A stretch of 16,187 nucleotides of DNA, taken from Thiomargarita sp. (GTDB taxonomy: Bacteria; Pseudomonadota; Gammaproteobacteria; Beggiatoales; Beggiatoaceae). Of the stretch, positions 1-6,730 are shown piece after piece. A program made the translations under genes and the position numbers. Where the stretch lies: the NCBI GenBank assembly GCA_030635005.1, contig DAOVZS010000034.1, positions 1 through 16,187 of the forward strand. Reading direction: 5' to 3'. The notes beneath the pieces are model-generated. The model had not been told where the DNA came from and made no database searches. It was given only the letters and a program-made list of their open reading frames with translations. Within the stretch, counting starts at the first letter, position 1; the number at the start of each line of letters is the position of its first letter.

Positions 1-15
1 ATCTGTTTTTTTCAC

Positions 16-1395
16 CTAATGATCTTCATACCAAAATGGTCCATCTGATTCTACAATAAGTATTAAAAATGCCTGTTTTGTTAATTCACGAGTGATATGA
101 CACCGTTCTGTTCCTGTAAATTCACCTTCTCCCTTGAGATTGAAGGTGTTATAATGGCAATCACCAGCACAATGCCATTTGGCAATACATCCTTTGCAAA
201 AATCCTGATAACGGTGTCCCCATGTCCGAATTTCCTCAAGAACAGGCATATCAAACGTATAGCCTTGTTGAAAAGGTTTACCATAAAAAAACTTGGGGGC
301 AAGTGCATCTTCTTCAGAATGACAATTATAACAAGCGGATACATTGCCATCTGGCGAGAGTACAAACATATCTTGTGTGGTACCACAATAATGATTACTG
401 AGCTTATTTAAATTCACAGGTGAATATTCCAACTTTATTCCTTTTTTTCTCGCCACAATCTGTGCATTTATATAGGATTTAATAAAAAGTGCAGGATTGG
501 AAGAAGCTGTCTTTTCCCCACGTCCAATGGGCATAGCGGGTTCTACCTGAATCGCTCGCGGTGTAAAGGAATCGGCAAGAAAAGTCACCGCTTCCGATAA
601 GTGTTCATAATGTGTTTCAGTGAGTGTGATTTTGATCAAGTATGGAAAATGTGCAGCATCAAAACGCCTGAAAGTATGCATCACCGCCTGACTTGATCCC
701 TTTCCCCCTGCTGTCCGGCGATGCTCATCTTGAATGCTGGGTAAGCCATCAAAAGATATTTGTAGGGAATCGAAATGATCAATAAACCAATCAATTTGAG
801 TGTTTGTAAGCACACCATTGGTGGTTAAATCAACTTTTAAAGGTAAATCTAAATGCTTGGCTTTTTGTTGGGCATAAGCAAAAGATTCCGTCAATACAGA
901 CCAATGAGCAGTCGGCTCTCCTCCCCCAAAATAAAACAACCCTAATGCAGTCACGGGTAGTTTTTGACCCAGCATTTTGGCAATACGATTCTTTTTCTGA
1001 GCATTGCTCACAATAAAATCAATGCCACGTTTTGCAGTGTCTAACGACATAGATTTGACTTTTGTATCGCCAGCAGACACACAACAATAACTACAATGAA
1101 GATTACACGCAGTGGTGAGCAATAAGGTGATGGAAGTGGGTAAAGGGGTTCCTGTGTGAGTTGTCACAGGTAGCTTTTCTGAAGCAGTGTCTAAAATCTT
1201 GACTTGGCGTAAAAAAGTAAGTATCTCATTCTCGGAATCAGATACGTTCTCATCAACCCCTTTTTTCAGACGTGCAATGAAATTGACCGTATATTTATTA
1301 CATACAAAAGCAGTACGACACAAAGGGGCATAAATGAGATAACGATCGTCATCTAATGGAATACTAAAGAGTTCTTGTATCTGAATCTTAGGCAT
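16..1395 (-). CDS. Radical SAM/SPASM domain protein, probable peptide-modifying enzyme
   Basis: The 459-residue product has the radical SAM CxxxCxxC motif at C97, C101 and C104, with GGGEP at 157-161. Its C-terminus carries a complete SPASM pattern: C337, G350, C355, then C400-x2-C403-x5-C409-x3-C413 and C432. These ligands would hold the SAM-cleaving 4Fe-4S cluster and two auxiliary clusters. The first ~85 residues are a small domain of the kind found at the front of many peptide maturases. SPASM enzymes usually modify ribosomally made peptides or activate sulfatase-type enzymes, so a peptide or protein substrate is the likely target; this is inference. The start lies 22 bases after the ftsL stop, suggesting cotranscription, with a weak AAGAAG about 12 bases ahead. 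No precursor peptide ORF is visible between the two genes. The region downstream of this gene is outside the window. The enzyme class is secure; the substrate is unknown. Confidence 0.88.
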   Translation of the reverse strand: MPKIQIQELFSIPLDDDRYLIYAPLCRTAFVCNKYTVNFIARLKKGVDENVSDSENEILTFLRQVKILDTASEKLPVTTHTGTPLPTSITLLLTTACNLHCSYCCVSAGDTKVKSMSLDTAKRGIDFIVSNAQKKNRIAKMLGQKLPVTALGLFYFGGGEPTAHWSVLTESFAYAQQKAKHLDLPLKVDLTTNGVLTNTQIDWFIDHFDSLQISFDGLPSIQDEHRRTAGGKGSSQAVMHTFRRFDAAHFPYLIKITLTETHYEHLSEAVTFLADSFTPRAIQVEPAMPIGRGEKTASSNPALFIKSYINAQIVARKKGIKLEYSPVNLNKLSNHYCGTTQDMFVLSPDGNVSACYNCHSEEDALAPKFFYGKPFQQGYTFDMPVLEEIRTWGHRYQDFCKGCIAKWHCAGDCHYNTFNLKGEGEFTGTERCHITRELTKQAFLILIVESDGPFWYEDH

Positions 1396-1417
1396 AAAGC
1401 AATCGTAGACTTCTTGT

Positions 1418-1687
1418 TTATGGAGTGATCACAATGATATTTTTGGGCTTAATCATCTTTAATTCTTCACGTGCAATACGTTCAACATGATGATGTTTGG
1501 TTAAACTGATGATTTCTAATTGAATTTCTTGACATGAGTCTATGAGTTCTGCATCTTCCTGATGTAATTCTTGTAACACACTGACAAACAAACGATTTTC
1601 ATGCCGTGTTAATACAATTTGCAAGGATGATACAAATACCAGAAAAATTAATTGTGCTATTATTATTTTTAGACTTAAAGAATACAT
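1418..1687 (-). CDS. ftsL: Cell division protein FtsL
   Basis: This small bitopic protein of 89 residues has almost no cytoplasmic tail, one membrane helix at about residues 5-26, a charged, coiled-coil-like periplasmic stretch (about 30-66), and the FtsL-typical end VERIAREELKM (68-78) followed by a KP motif. FtsL pairs with FtsB and FtsQ in the divisome and helps activate FtsWI. It is slightly shorter than the ~95-120 residues usual in gammaproteobacteria, mainly at the N-terminus. It normally sits between rsmH and ftsI; here it is divergent from murF and followed by a radical SAM gene. The ATG lies 7 bases after a near-consensus -10 box and has no Shine-Dalgarno sequence, so the mRNA may be leaderless. 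The sequence is short and weakly conserved, so the call rests on topology and the C-terminal motif. Confidence 0.8.
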   Translation of the reverse strand: MYSLSLKIIIAQLIFLVFVSSLQIVLTRHENRLFVSVLQELHQEDAELIDSCQEIQLEIISLTKHHHVERIAREELKMIKPKNIIVITP

Positions 1688-1694
1688 AAGAAAA

Positions 1695-1723
1695 ATTATA
1701 CTTTACAATAAACGGATTATCAA
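1695..1723 (-). promoter_or_regulatory. Near-consensus sigma70 promoter for ftsL
   Basis: On the minus strand, TTGATA (1718-1723) and TATAAT (1695-1700) are separated by exactly 17 bases. This is one mismatch from the sigma70 consensus. The expected transcription start falls at about 1687-1689, on or next to the ftsL ATG. On the plus strand, TATACT at 1698-1703 could be a -10 box for murF, overlapping this promoter; its -35 match is poor. Confidence 0.55.
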
Positions 1724-1738
1724 GCAATTTTTTTTAAA

Positions 1739-3088
1739 ATGATAACACTGACCTTAAGTGACATAGCCTCAGCACTCAGTGCTGTCATCTCAGAAGAACA
1801 CGTCAGATTTACAGGATGTAGTACTGATACACGCAATCTTCAAGCAGGTGCACTGTATATAGCATTACGGGGAGAAAATTTTGATGGACATGATTTTGTC
1901 ACCGCTGCCAAAGCACAAGGCGCCAGTGCACTCCTTGTAGATACCTCAGTCAATTGTGAGTTACCCACAATACAAGTGGCGAATACGCGAAAAGCCTTAG
2001 GACAATTAGCACAATTCTGGCGCCAACGTTTTGATATCCCACTTGTAGCCATTACGGGGAGTAATGGTAAAACGACTACCAAAGAACTGCTCCGAGCCAT
2101 TCTGTCTTATCAAGATAACGAAGTCTTAGCGACACAAGGTAATTTTAATAATGACATTGGAGTGCCTTTAACATTATTTAATTTACACGCAAAACATCGT
2201 TATGCTGTGATTGAAATGGGGGCAAATCATGCGGGTGAAATTGCAGGATTAACGCAGATTGCCCAACCCAGTTGTGCGGTGATTACACAATGTGCCCCTG
2301 CGCATCTCGAAGGTTTTGGGAGTATTAAAGGGGTTGCCCTTGCAAAAGGCGAGATTTTTTCAAATTTAAAACCAAATGGCATAGCCGTCATTAATAATGA
2401 TGATAATTATGCCACCCTTTGGCATGAATTAGCCGGTGCCCATCAGATTAATACTTTTGGCATTACTCATGAAGCCGATGTCAAAGCAATCAACATCACT
2501 TTACATCAAGACAGTAGTGATTTTACCTTAAAAACAAAAATCGGTGATATTGCGATCCACCTGCCCTTACCAGGACAGCATAATATCATGAATGCCTTGG
2601 CTGCCAGTACATGTGCCTTAGCATGCAATTGTACATTGCACGCAATACAACACAGTTTGCAAAGAATAGACGCTGTCAAAGGTCGTTTACAACGACAAGC
2701 GGGTATTCAGAATATGACTCTGATTGATGATACTTATAATGCGAATCCTGCCTCATTAACCGCAGCCCTAACAGTCTTAAACAACACGACTCCCCCCTAT
2801 TGGCTAGTACTGGGTGATATGAATGAACTTGGCACCGAAAGTATTAGATTTCATCGCGAGGCAGGACTTCTAGCCCGAGAATTTGGAGTCGAACGCTTAT
2901 GGGCTATCGGTGACATGAGCCGCTATGCCGTTGAAAGTTTTGGGGCAGGCGCGCAACATTTTACACAACATAAAGATTTAATTCAGGCACTGTTACAAAC
3001 AGTCCCCCTTCCTACCACCCTATTAATTAAAGGTTCACGTGGCATGCATATGGAACAAGTCGTCAACGCTCTCAAGGAGAATGCTTAA
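1739..3088 (+). CDS. murF: UDP-MurNAc-tripeptide--D-alanyl-D-alanine ligase MurF
   Basis: MurF adds D-Ala-D-Ala to the UDP-MurNAc-tripeptide in the cytoplasm, using ATP, and completes the soluble peptidoglycan precursor. The 449 residues follow the three-domain Mur ligase plan. The N-terminal substrate domain (1-100) contains TDTR (29-32). The central ATPase domain has the P-loop GSNGKTT (107-113), NFNNDIGVP (135-143) and EMGANHAGEI (159-168). The C-terminal domain begins near KGRLQ (314-318) and contains DDTYNANP (330-337) and KGSRGMHME (431-439). Length and start match E. coli MurF (MITLTL against MISVTL). No clear Shine-Dalgarno sequence precedes the ATG; the leader is AT-rich. mraY follows after one base, as in the classical dcw cluster, but murE and murD are absent here. 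Confidence 0.97.
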   Translation: MITLTLSDIASALSAVISEEHVRFTGCSTDTRNLQAGALYIALRGENFDGHDFVTAAKAQGASALLVDTSVNCELPTIQVANTRKALGQLAQFWRQRFDIPLVAITGSNGKTTTKELLRAILSYQDNEVLATQGNFNNDIGVPLTLFNLHAKHRYAVIEMGANHAGEIAGLTQIAQPSCAVITQCAPAHLEGFGSIKGVALAKGEIFSNLKPNGIAVINNDDNYATLWHELAGAHQINTFGITHEADVKAINITLHQDSSDFTLKTKIGDIAIHLPLPGQHNIMNALAASTCALACNCTLHAIQHSLQRIDAVKGRLQRQAGIQNMTLIDDTYNANPASLTAALTVLNNTTPPYWLVLGDMNELGTESIRFHREAGLLAREFGVERLWAIGDMSRYAVESFGAGAQHFTQHKDLIQALLQTVPLPTTLLIKGSRGMHMEQVVNALKENA

Positions 3089-3089
3089 A

Positions 3090-4175
3090 ATGTTACTTTG
3101 GCTTAATGAATACCTGACTCAATTTTACGCGGGTTTTAACGTTGTTCAATATATCACCTTACGTGCGATTTTGGGTACAGTGACGGCATTATTGATCGCC
3201 TTAATTTTAGGCCCTTGGATGATTCGCAGCTTACAGCGCAAGCAAATCGGGCAAAGCGTACGTGATGATGGACCACAATCCCATTTAAGTAAAGCAGGGA
3301 CACCTACCATGGGCGGTGCTTTGATGTTAGTGGCTATCATCATCAGCACCTTACTATGGGCAGACTTATCTAACCGATTTGTGTGGATTATTTTGGGGGT
3401 AATGTTTTTATTTGGCGTGATTGGTTGGATTGATGATTACCGTAAAGTAACAAAACGTAATTCTGATGGATTATCTGCCAAACAAAAATATTTTTGGCAA
3501 TCTGTCATCGGCGGAGGGGCAGCCATGATATTGCTGTTCACAGCAACCACGCCTGCTGAAACACAATTAATTGTTCCATTTTTCAAACATTTTATAATTG
3601 ATTTATCACCTTGGTTCTTTGTGTTATTAAGCTATTTTGTCATTGTGGGGACCAGTAATGCGGTGAATCTGACGGATGGTTTAGATGGATTGGCTATTAT
3701 GCCAATTGTGTTAGTAGGCGGGGCTTTGGGCATTTTTGCATACACGACAGGACATATTAACTTTGCCAATTATTTAGGGATTCCTTATATTGCAGGTGTA
3801 GGAGAAGTGACTATCTTGTGTGGCACAATGGTAGGAGCAGGGCTTGGTTTTTTGTGGTTTAACACATATCCCGCCCAAGTATTTATGGGAGACGTGGGAT
3901 CATTATCCTTAGGGGCAGCCCTAGGCGTGATTGCAGTCATTGTTCGACAAGAATTGGTTTTGGTCATCATGGGCGGTATCTTTGTAATCGAAACACTTTC
4001 CGTCATTATACAAGTCGCTTATTATAAAAAGACCCAACGGCGTTTTTTTCTGATGGCCCCTTTACACCATCATTTTGAACTCAAAGGATGGCCCGAACCT
4101 CGTGTTATAGTGCGGTTTTGGATTATTACAGTGGTATTAGTATTGATAGGATTAGCAAGCTTAAAAATTCGCTAA
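3090..4175 (+). CDS. mraY: Phospho-N-acetylmuramoyl-pentapeptide transferase MraY
   Basis: This polytopic inner-membrane enzyme transfers phospho-MurNAc-pentapeptide from UDP to undecaprenyl phosphate, making lipid I. The 361 residues align closely with E. coli MraY (360) end to end. Catalytic landmarks are DDYRK (115-119, the paired aspartates), NLTDGLDG (193-200), NTYPAQVFMGDVGS (258-271, with D268) and the histidine loop APLHHHFE (323-330). About ten hydrophobic segments are visible. The reading frame stays open upstream to 3039 inside murF, but the start at 3090 is preferred. It has AAGGAG-like sequence at 3074-3080 with 9-base spacing and begins MLLWLNEYL, matching the E. coli start. An ATG at 3081 would touch the ribosome site. 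The murF stop is one base upstream, so translation is probably coupled. Confidence 0.97.
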   Translation: MLLWLNEYLTQFYAGFNVVQYITLRAILGTVTALLIALILGPWMIRSLQRKQIGQSVRDDGPQSHLSKAGTPTMGGALMLVAIIISTLLWADLSNRFVWIILGVMFLFGVIGWIDDYRKVTKRNSDGLSAKQKYFWQSVIGGGAAMILLFTATTPAETQLIVPFFKHFIIDLSPWFFVLLSYFVIVGTSNAVNLTDGLDGLAIMPIVLVGGALGIFAYTTGHINFANYLGIPYIAGVGEVTILCGTMVGAGLGFLWFNTYPAQVFMGDVGSLSLGAALGVIAVIVRQELVLVIMGGIFVIETLSVIIQVAYYKKTQRRFFLMAPLHHHFELKGWPEPRVIVRFWIITVVLVLIGLASLKIR

Positions 4176-4188
4176 TTTAAAAAAAGAT

Positions 4189-4228
4189 ATAGCAACCCAG
4201 ATGGCTTTATGACCACTTGGGTTGTTAT
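4189..4228 (-). terminator. Hairpin terminator between convergent mraY and the FGE-fold gene
   Basis: An imperfect stem of about 16 pairs folds from 4189-4204 against 4213-4228. It has eleven outer pairs, one mismatch near the loop and an 8-base loop. Read on the minus strand, the stem is followed by a run of T (the A run at 4179-4185 on the plus strand). It is therefore a good intrinsic terminator for the minus-strand gene ending at 4241. On the plus strand the T tract is poor, so termination of mraY here is less certain. Confidence 0.65.
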
Positions 4229-4240
4229 TCGTATTCAACT

Positions 4241-5782
4241 TTAATCATTAACACGAACGACTCTAAATCCTAAGGTATCCAAACGTAAGGTAGGACGAAA
4301 TTTTAATCGTATCGTTGTACGTACTTTCCCTTTAGCGCTTCTGTAAGAACTGCTACGGACGGTTCGCAACGCACAATTTCCACCTTCCCAATTATTGCCT
4401 CTCGCAGGCGAATCTCGGTAACTGGTATGATAACAATTTAAAGTCCATTCGATAACATTGCCAATACTATCATAGATACCAAAATCATTTGCTGGAAAAC
4501 TACCCACAGGTGCTGTTTTTTTACCTTTCCAAGCACTCCCACAGGCAGCACAATTTGCATTATTTGTACCGATACGAAATCCCCACCAAAATAGTGTATC
4601 AGTACCCGCTTTGGCAGCATATTCCCACTCTCTTTCAGTGGGTAAACGATATTGAAAACTGGTTTGTTCAGTCAACCATTTCGCATAAGCAGTGGCATCA
4701 TTCCAATTAACATTAATAACAGGTCGTTTTTTTCTGCCCCATCCATTATCATTAGGTAATGATCGTCTTGTCTTTTTAGCAAAACGGTCATATTCTTCAA
4801 ACGTCACTTCATATTTACTAATGCTAAAATTTTGTAACGTCACATTATGTTGAGGGCGTTCATTATGATAAGGTAATGTATTTCTACTCCCCATTTGAAA
4901 CGTACCATCGGGTAAGTGAACCATCACCGGTCCTTTACCCCCATTTTTTAATTTATCAGTATATTCACCTAATGAAGTGACTGTAGGCTTTTCTGCAAGC
5001 CTAGAAATGATTTCAGCAGGCTCATCTTCGTTCAGAGCACTGGTATCAATGATGGGTAATGGTTCATTTTTTGGAATAATATCAGTAATTTCTATGTTAG
5101 TGAGTAAGGGATATAAAAATACGCCCCCGACAAGAACTGACAACAAAGCCCCAATACTGATCCCGATCCATAATCCTTTACGCCCGCCTCTAAACGATGT
5201 GATGGCTTGTGCAATTTCCAATTGTTTTTGTTCTTCCATCACAGCACGTGCTGCATCACGCTGCAAGGTTACAATTTCAGTTTCTTTTTGAGATTCTTGA
5301 CGAATATTTTCAATTTCTTGTTTGAGTGCATCATGTTCCGCCTCTTTTTTCTGAATCTGGGCACTCAGCTCTTTTTGCAATTTTTTATCATGGGCAATCT
5401 CTTTTTGAGACAGCTGCGTGATACTTTTCTCAGTAGCATCTTTTAAAAAACGTGTAATTTGAGCTTTAGCTTTGCTAAGCTGTTCAATTTGAGAACGTGC
5501 TTTTTGCTGAGCATTTTCAAGATTATTAAGACGTTCATCAAGATTATCAGAAATCTCTTCTATGTCTTTTTCAGACTCTGAGACCGTAGTGGTTTGTTTT
5601 TCACCGTGTAGTTTTGTAATCGCAGATTGCAGTGTACTGATTTGTGACACCAGTTTTTCTGCATTCGCAGCCTTACGTGTTGATTCTTCTACAGTATCAG
5701 CCGTTCGAGATTCTGCTTGTAGTTTGTTATACTCTTTAATGAGTTTTTGAGCTTCTTCTTTAGCATTTTTTATCGAAGACAC
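4241..5782 (-). CDS. Membrane-anchored coiled-coil protein with a C-terminal FGE/SUMF1-like domain
   Basis: The 513-residue protein has three parts. Residues 1-195 are a highly charged helical coiled coil with no signal peptide. A membrane helix at about 204-227 follows RGGRK, which predicts the N-terminus inside and the C-terminus in the periplasm. Residues 286-511 form a formylglycine-generating-enzyme (FGE/SUMF1) fold: PDGTFQMGS (291-299), RLPTEREWEYAA (379-390), GNVIEW (441-446) and the terminal GFRVVR (505-510). True FGE enzymes have a reactive cysteine pair near the C-terminal core. Here the usual RGGSW region reads RSSSYRS (476-482) with no cysteines, so sulfatase activation is unlikely and a binding or structural role is inferred. 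The start is GTG with AAGGAG at 5792-5797, spacing 9. It lies 28 bases after the Nit1-like gene on the same strand. The real function is unknown. Confidence 0.85.
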   Translation of the reverse strand: MSSIKNAKEEAQKLIKEYNKLQAESRTADTVEESTRKAANAEKLVSQISTLQSAITKLHGEKQTTTVSESEKDIEEISDNLDERLNNLENAQQKARSQIEQLSKAKAQITRFLKDATEKSITQLSQKEIAHDKKLQKELSAQIQKKEAEHDALKQEIENIRQESQKETEIVTLQRDAARAVMEEQKQLEIAQAITSFRGGRKGLWIGISIGALLSVLVGGVFLYPLLTNIEITDIIPKNEPLPIIDTSALNEDEPAEIISRLAEKPTVTSLGEYTDKLKNGGKGPVMVHLPDGTFQMGSRNTLPYHNERPQHNVTLQNFSISKYEVTFEEYDRFAKKTRRSLPNDNGWGRKKRPVINVNWNDATAYAKWLTEQTSFQYRLPTEREWEYAAKAGTDTLFWWGFRIGTNNANCAACGSAWKGKKTAPVGSFPANDFGIYDSIGNVIEWTLNCYHTSYRDSPARGNNWEGGNCALRTVRSSSYRSAKGKVRTTIRLKFRPTLRLDTLGFRVVRVND

Positions 5783-5810
5783 AATCTTATTCTCCTTAAT
5801 CCGTTATTTG

Positions 5811-6641
5811 TTAAGGGCATTGAGGCGGTTGACATTGAATTTTTCTGTGTTTATGCGTTGGAAAATTATGTCGCAAACTGTCCTGTTTTTCCCGATCTAA
5901 TTCTGCATAAACAACACCAGCACTTCGCCTTAGATGGTTTAACATCAGCCCCCACGGATCAACAATCATGCTATGACCATGAGTTTCACGCCCATTAAGA
6001 TGATATCCGCCCTGATTAGCAGCAATAACATAAGACAGATTTTCAACCGCACGCGTACGTACTAACAGTTCCCAATGAGCTTTACCCGTAACCGCCGTGA
6101 ATGCAGAAGGGCAAGCAATTAATTCTACCCCTTGACTCAGCATACACCGAAATAATTCTGGAAATCGTAAATCATAACATACAGACAATCCTAAACGTCC
6201 ATACGGAGTATCTACTACTACGACCTCTTTGCCCGCTTCAATCGTCTCTGATTCACAATATTGTTCATGAGGCGTCACACTGACATCAAATAAATGTATT
6301 TTGTCATAACGGGCAACACATTCACCTGTATCATTAAACAGTAAGCAAGCAGCACGATATTTAAAAGGATCATGAGCAACTAGCGGTAATGTTCCGCCCA
6401 CCAACCAAATGCCATGATCTGCTGCTTGTTTGGAAAGAAAATCTTGAATAGGACCCGCCCCTGGTTTCTCGCGACTATTCACATTATCTGTCAAATGCTG
6501 ACCCATCAATGCGAAATTTTCTGGCAAAATAACCAACTTAGCGCCCATATTCACTGCTTCCTTAATGAGACGACCCGCTTCACGTAAATTAGCAGTAATA
6601 TTTGGCCCAGAGGCCATTTGTATTGCAGCAACAGGATACAT
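5811..6641 (-). CDS. Carbon-nitrogen hydrolase, Nit1/YbeM-type amidase
   Basis: This nitrilase-superfamily amidase of 276 residues shows the catalytic triad in its expected contexts: E41 in LPENFALM, K114 in YDKIHLFDV, and C155 in SVCYDLRFPELFR. That last motif is characteristic of the Nit1/YbeM branch, whose studied members hydrolyse deaminated glutathione, a side product of transaminases, in the cytosol. Substrate assignment here is by family only. The N-terminus MYPVAAIQMASGPN matches the usual first beta strand, supporting the start. The ATG has no recognisable Shine-Dalgarno sequence because its leader is occupied by three AGTTATC heptamers. The FGE-fold gene lies 28 bases downstream, so the two probably share a transcript, although no functional link is obvious. 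Confidence 0.9.
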   Translation of the reverse strand: MYPVAAIQMASGPNITANLREAGRLIKEAVNMGAKLVILPENFALMGQHLTDNVNSREKPGAGPIQDFLSKQAADHGIWLVGGTLPLVAHDPFKYRAACLLFNDTGECVARYDKIHLFDVSVTPHEQYCESETIEAGKEVVVVDTPYGRLGLSVCYDLRFPELFRCMLSQGVELIACPSAFTAVTGKAHWELLVRTRAVENLSYVIAANQGGYHLNGRETHGHSMIVDPWGLMLNHLRRSAGVVYAELDREKQDSLRHNFPTHKHRKIQCQPPQCP

Positions 6642-6644
6642 ATT

Positions 6645-6665
6645 AGTTATCAGTTATCAGTTATC
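6645..6665. repeat. Three tandem heptamers AGTTATC
   Basis: Three perfect, adjacent copies of AGTTATC lie at 6645-6651, 6652-6658 and 6659-6665. They start 3 bases upstream of the Nit1-like ATG and fill the place where its ribosome binding site should be. Short tandem heptamers of this style are known as variable intergenic elements in some bacteria, notably cyanobacteria; whether this is the same class is inference. Confidence 0.8.
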
Positions 6666-6679
6666 AAAACAAAAGCTAT

Positions 6680-6708
6680 GTTATAATGAATCATTTAATT
6701 AATGACAT
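6680..6708 (-). promoter_or_regulatory. Candidate sigma70 promoter for the Nit1-like operon
   Basis: On the minus strand ATGTCA (6703-6708) and TATAAC (6680-6685) are 17 bases apart, with 4/6 and 5/6 matches to consensus. The transcript would start near 6673 and run through the heptamer repeats before the ATG at 6641. Confidence 0.4.
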
Positions 6709-6716
6709 ATTATAAT
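6682..6716 (+). promoter_or_regulatory. Two TATAAT boxes upstream of rsmH
   Basis: Perfect TATAAT hexamers occur at 6682-6687 and 6711-6716 on the plus strand. Neither has a convincing -35 box. The first would give a leader of about 37 bases to the rsmH GTG at 6731, the second only about 8. The first overlaps the -10 element predicted for the divergent gene, so the two directions may compete. Confidence 0.35.
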
Positions 6717-6730
6717 ATTACACCTAAATC

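Noticed and set aside
8..11. Lipobox (LLAC) in the repeat protein, residues 8-11
   Set aside because: The coordinates given are residue numbers of the protein encoded at 11955-12503. The cysteine would leave only ten residues of signal, and the hydrophobic stretch goes on past it, so a signal peptidase I site after residue 20 fits better.
97..411. Open frame on the plus strand opposite the radical SAM gene
   Set aside because: It lies wholly opposite a gene with complete catalytic motifs, has no ribosome site and encodes nothing recognisable. It is a shadow frame.
3039..3089. Longer upstream start for mraY inside murF
   Set aside because: The start at 3090 has a better ribosome site and matches the E. 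coli N-terminus; the extension would overlap murF with no homology.
4241..4400. Possible variable region of a diversity-generating retroelement in the FGE-fold gene
   Set aside because: FGE folds often serve as targets of such systems, but no reverse transcriptase gene or template repeat is present and the C-terminus is not rich in AAY codons.
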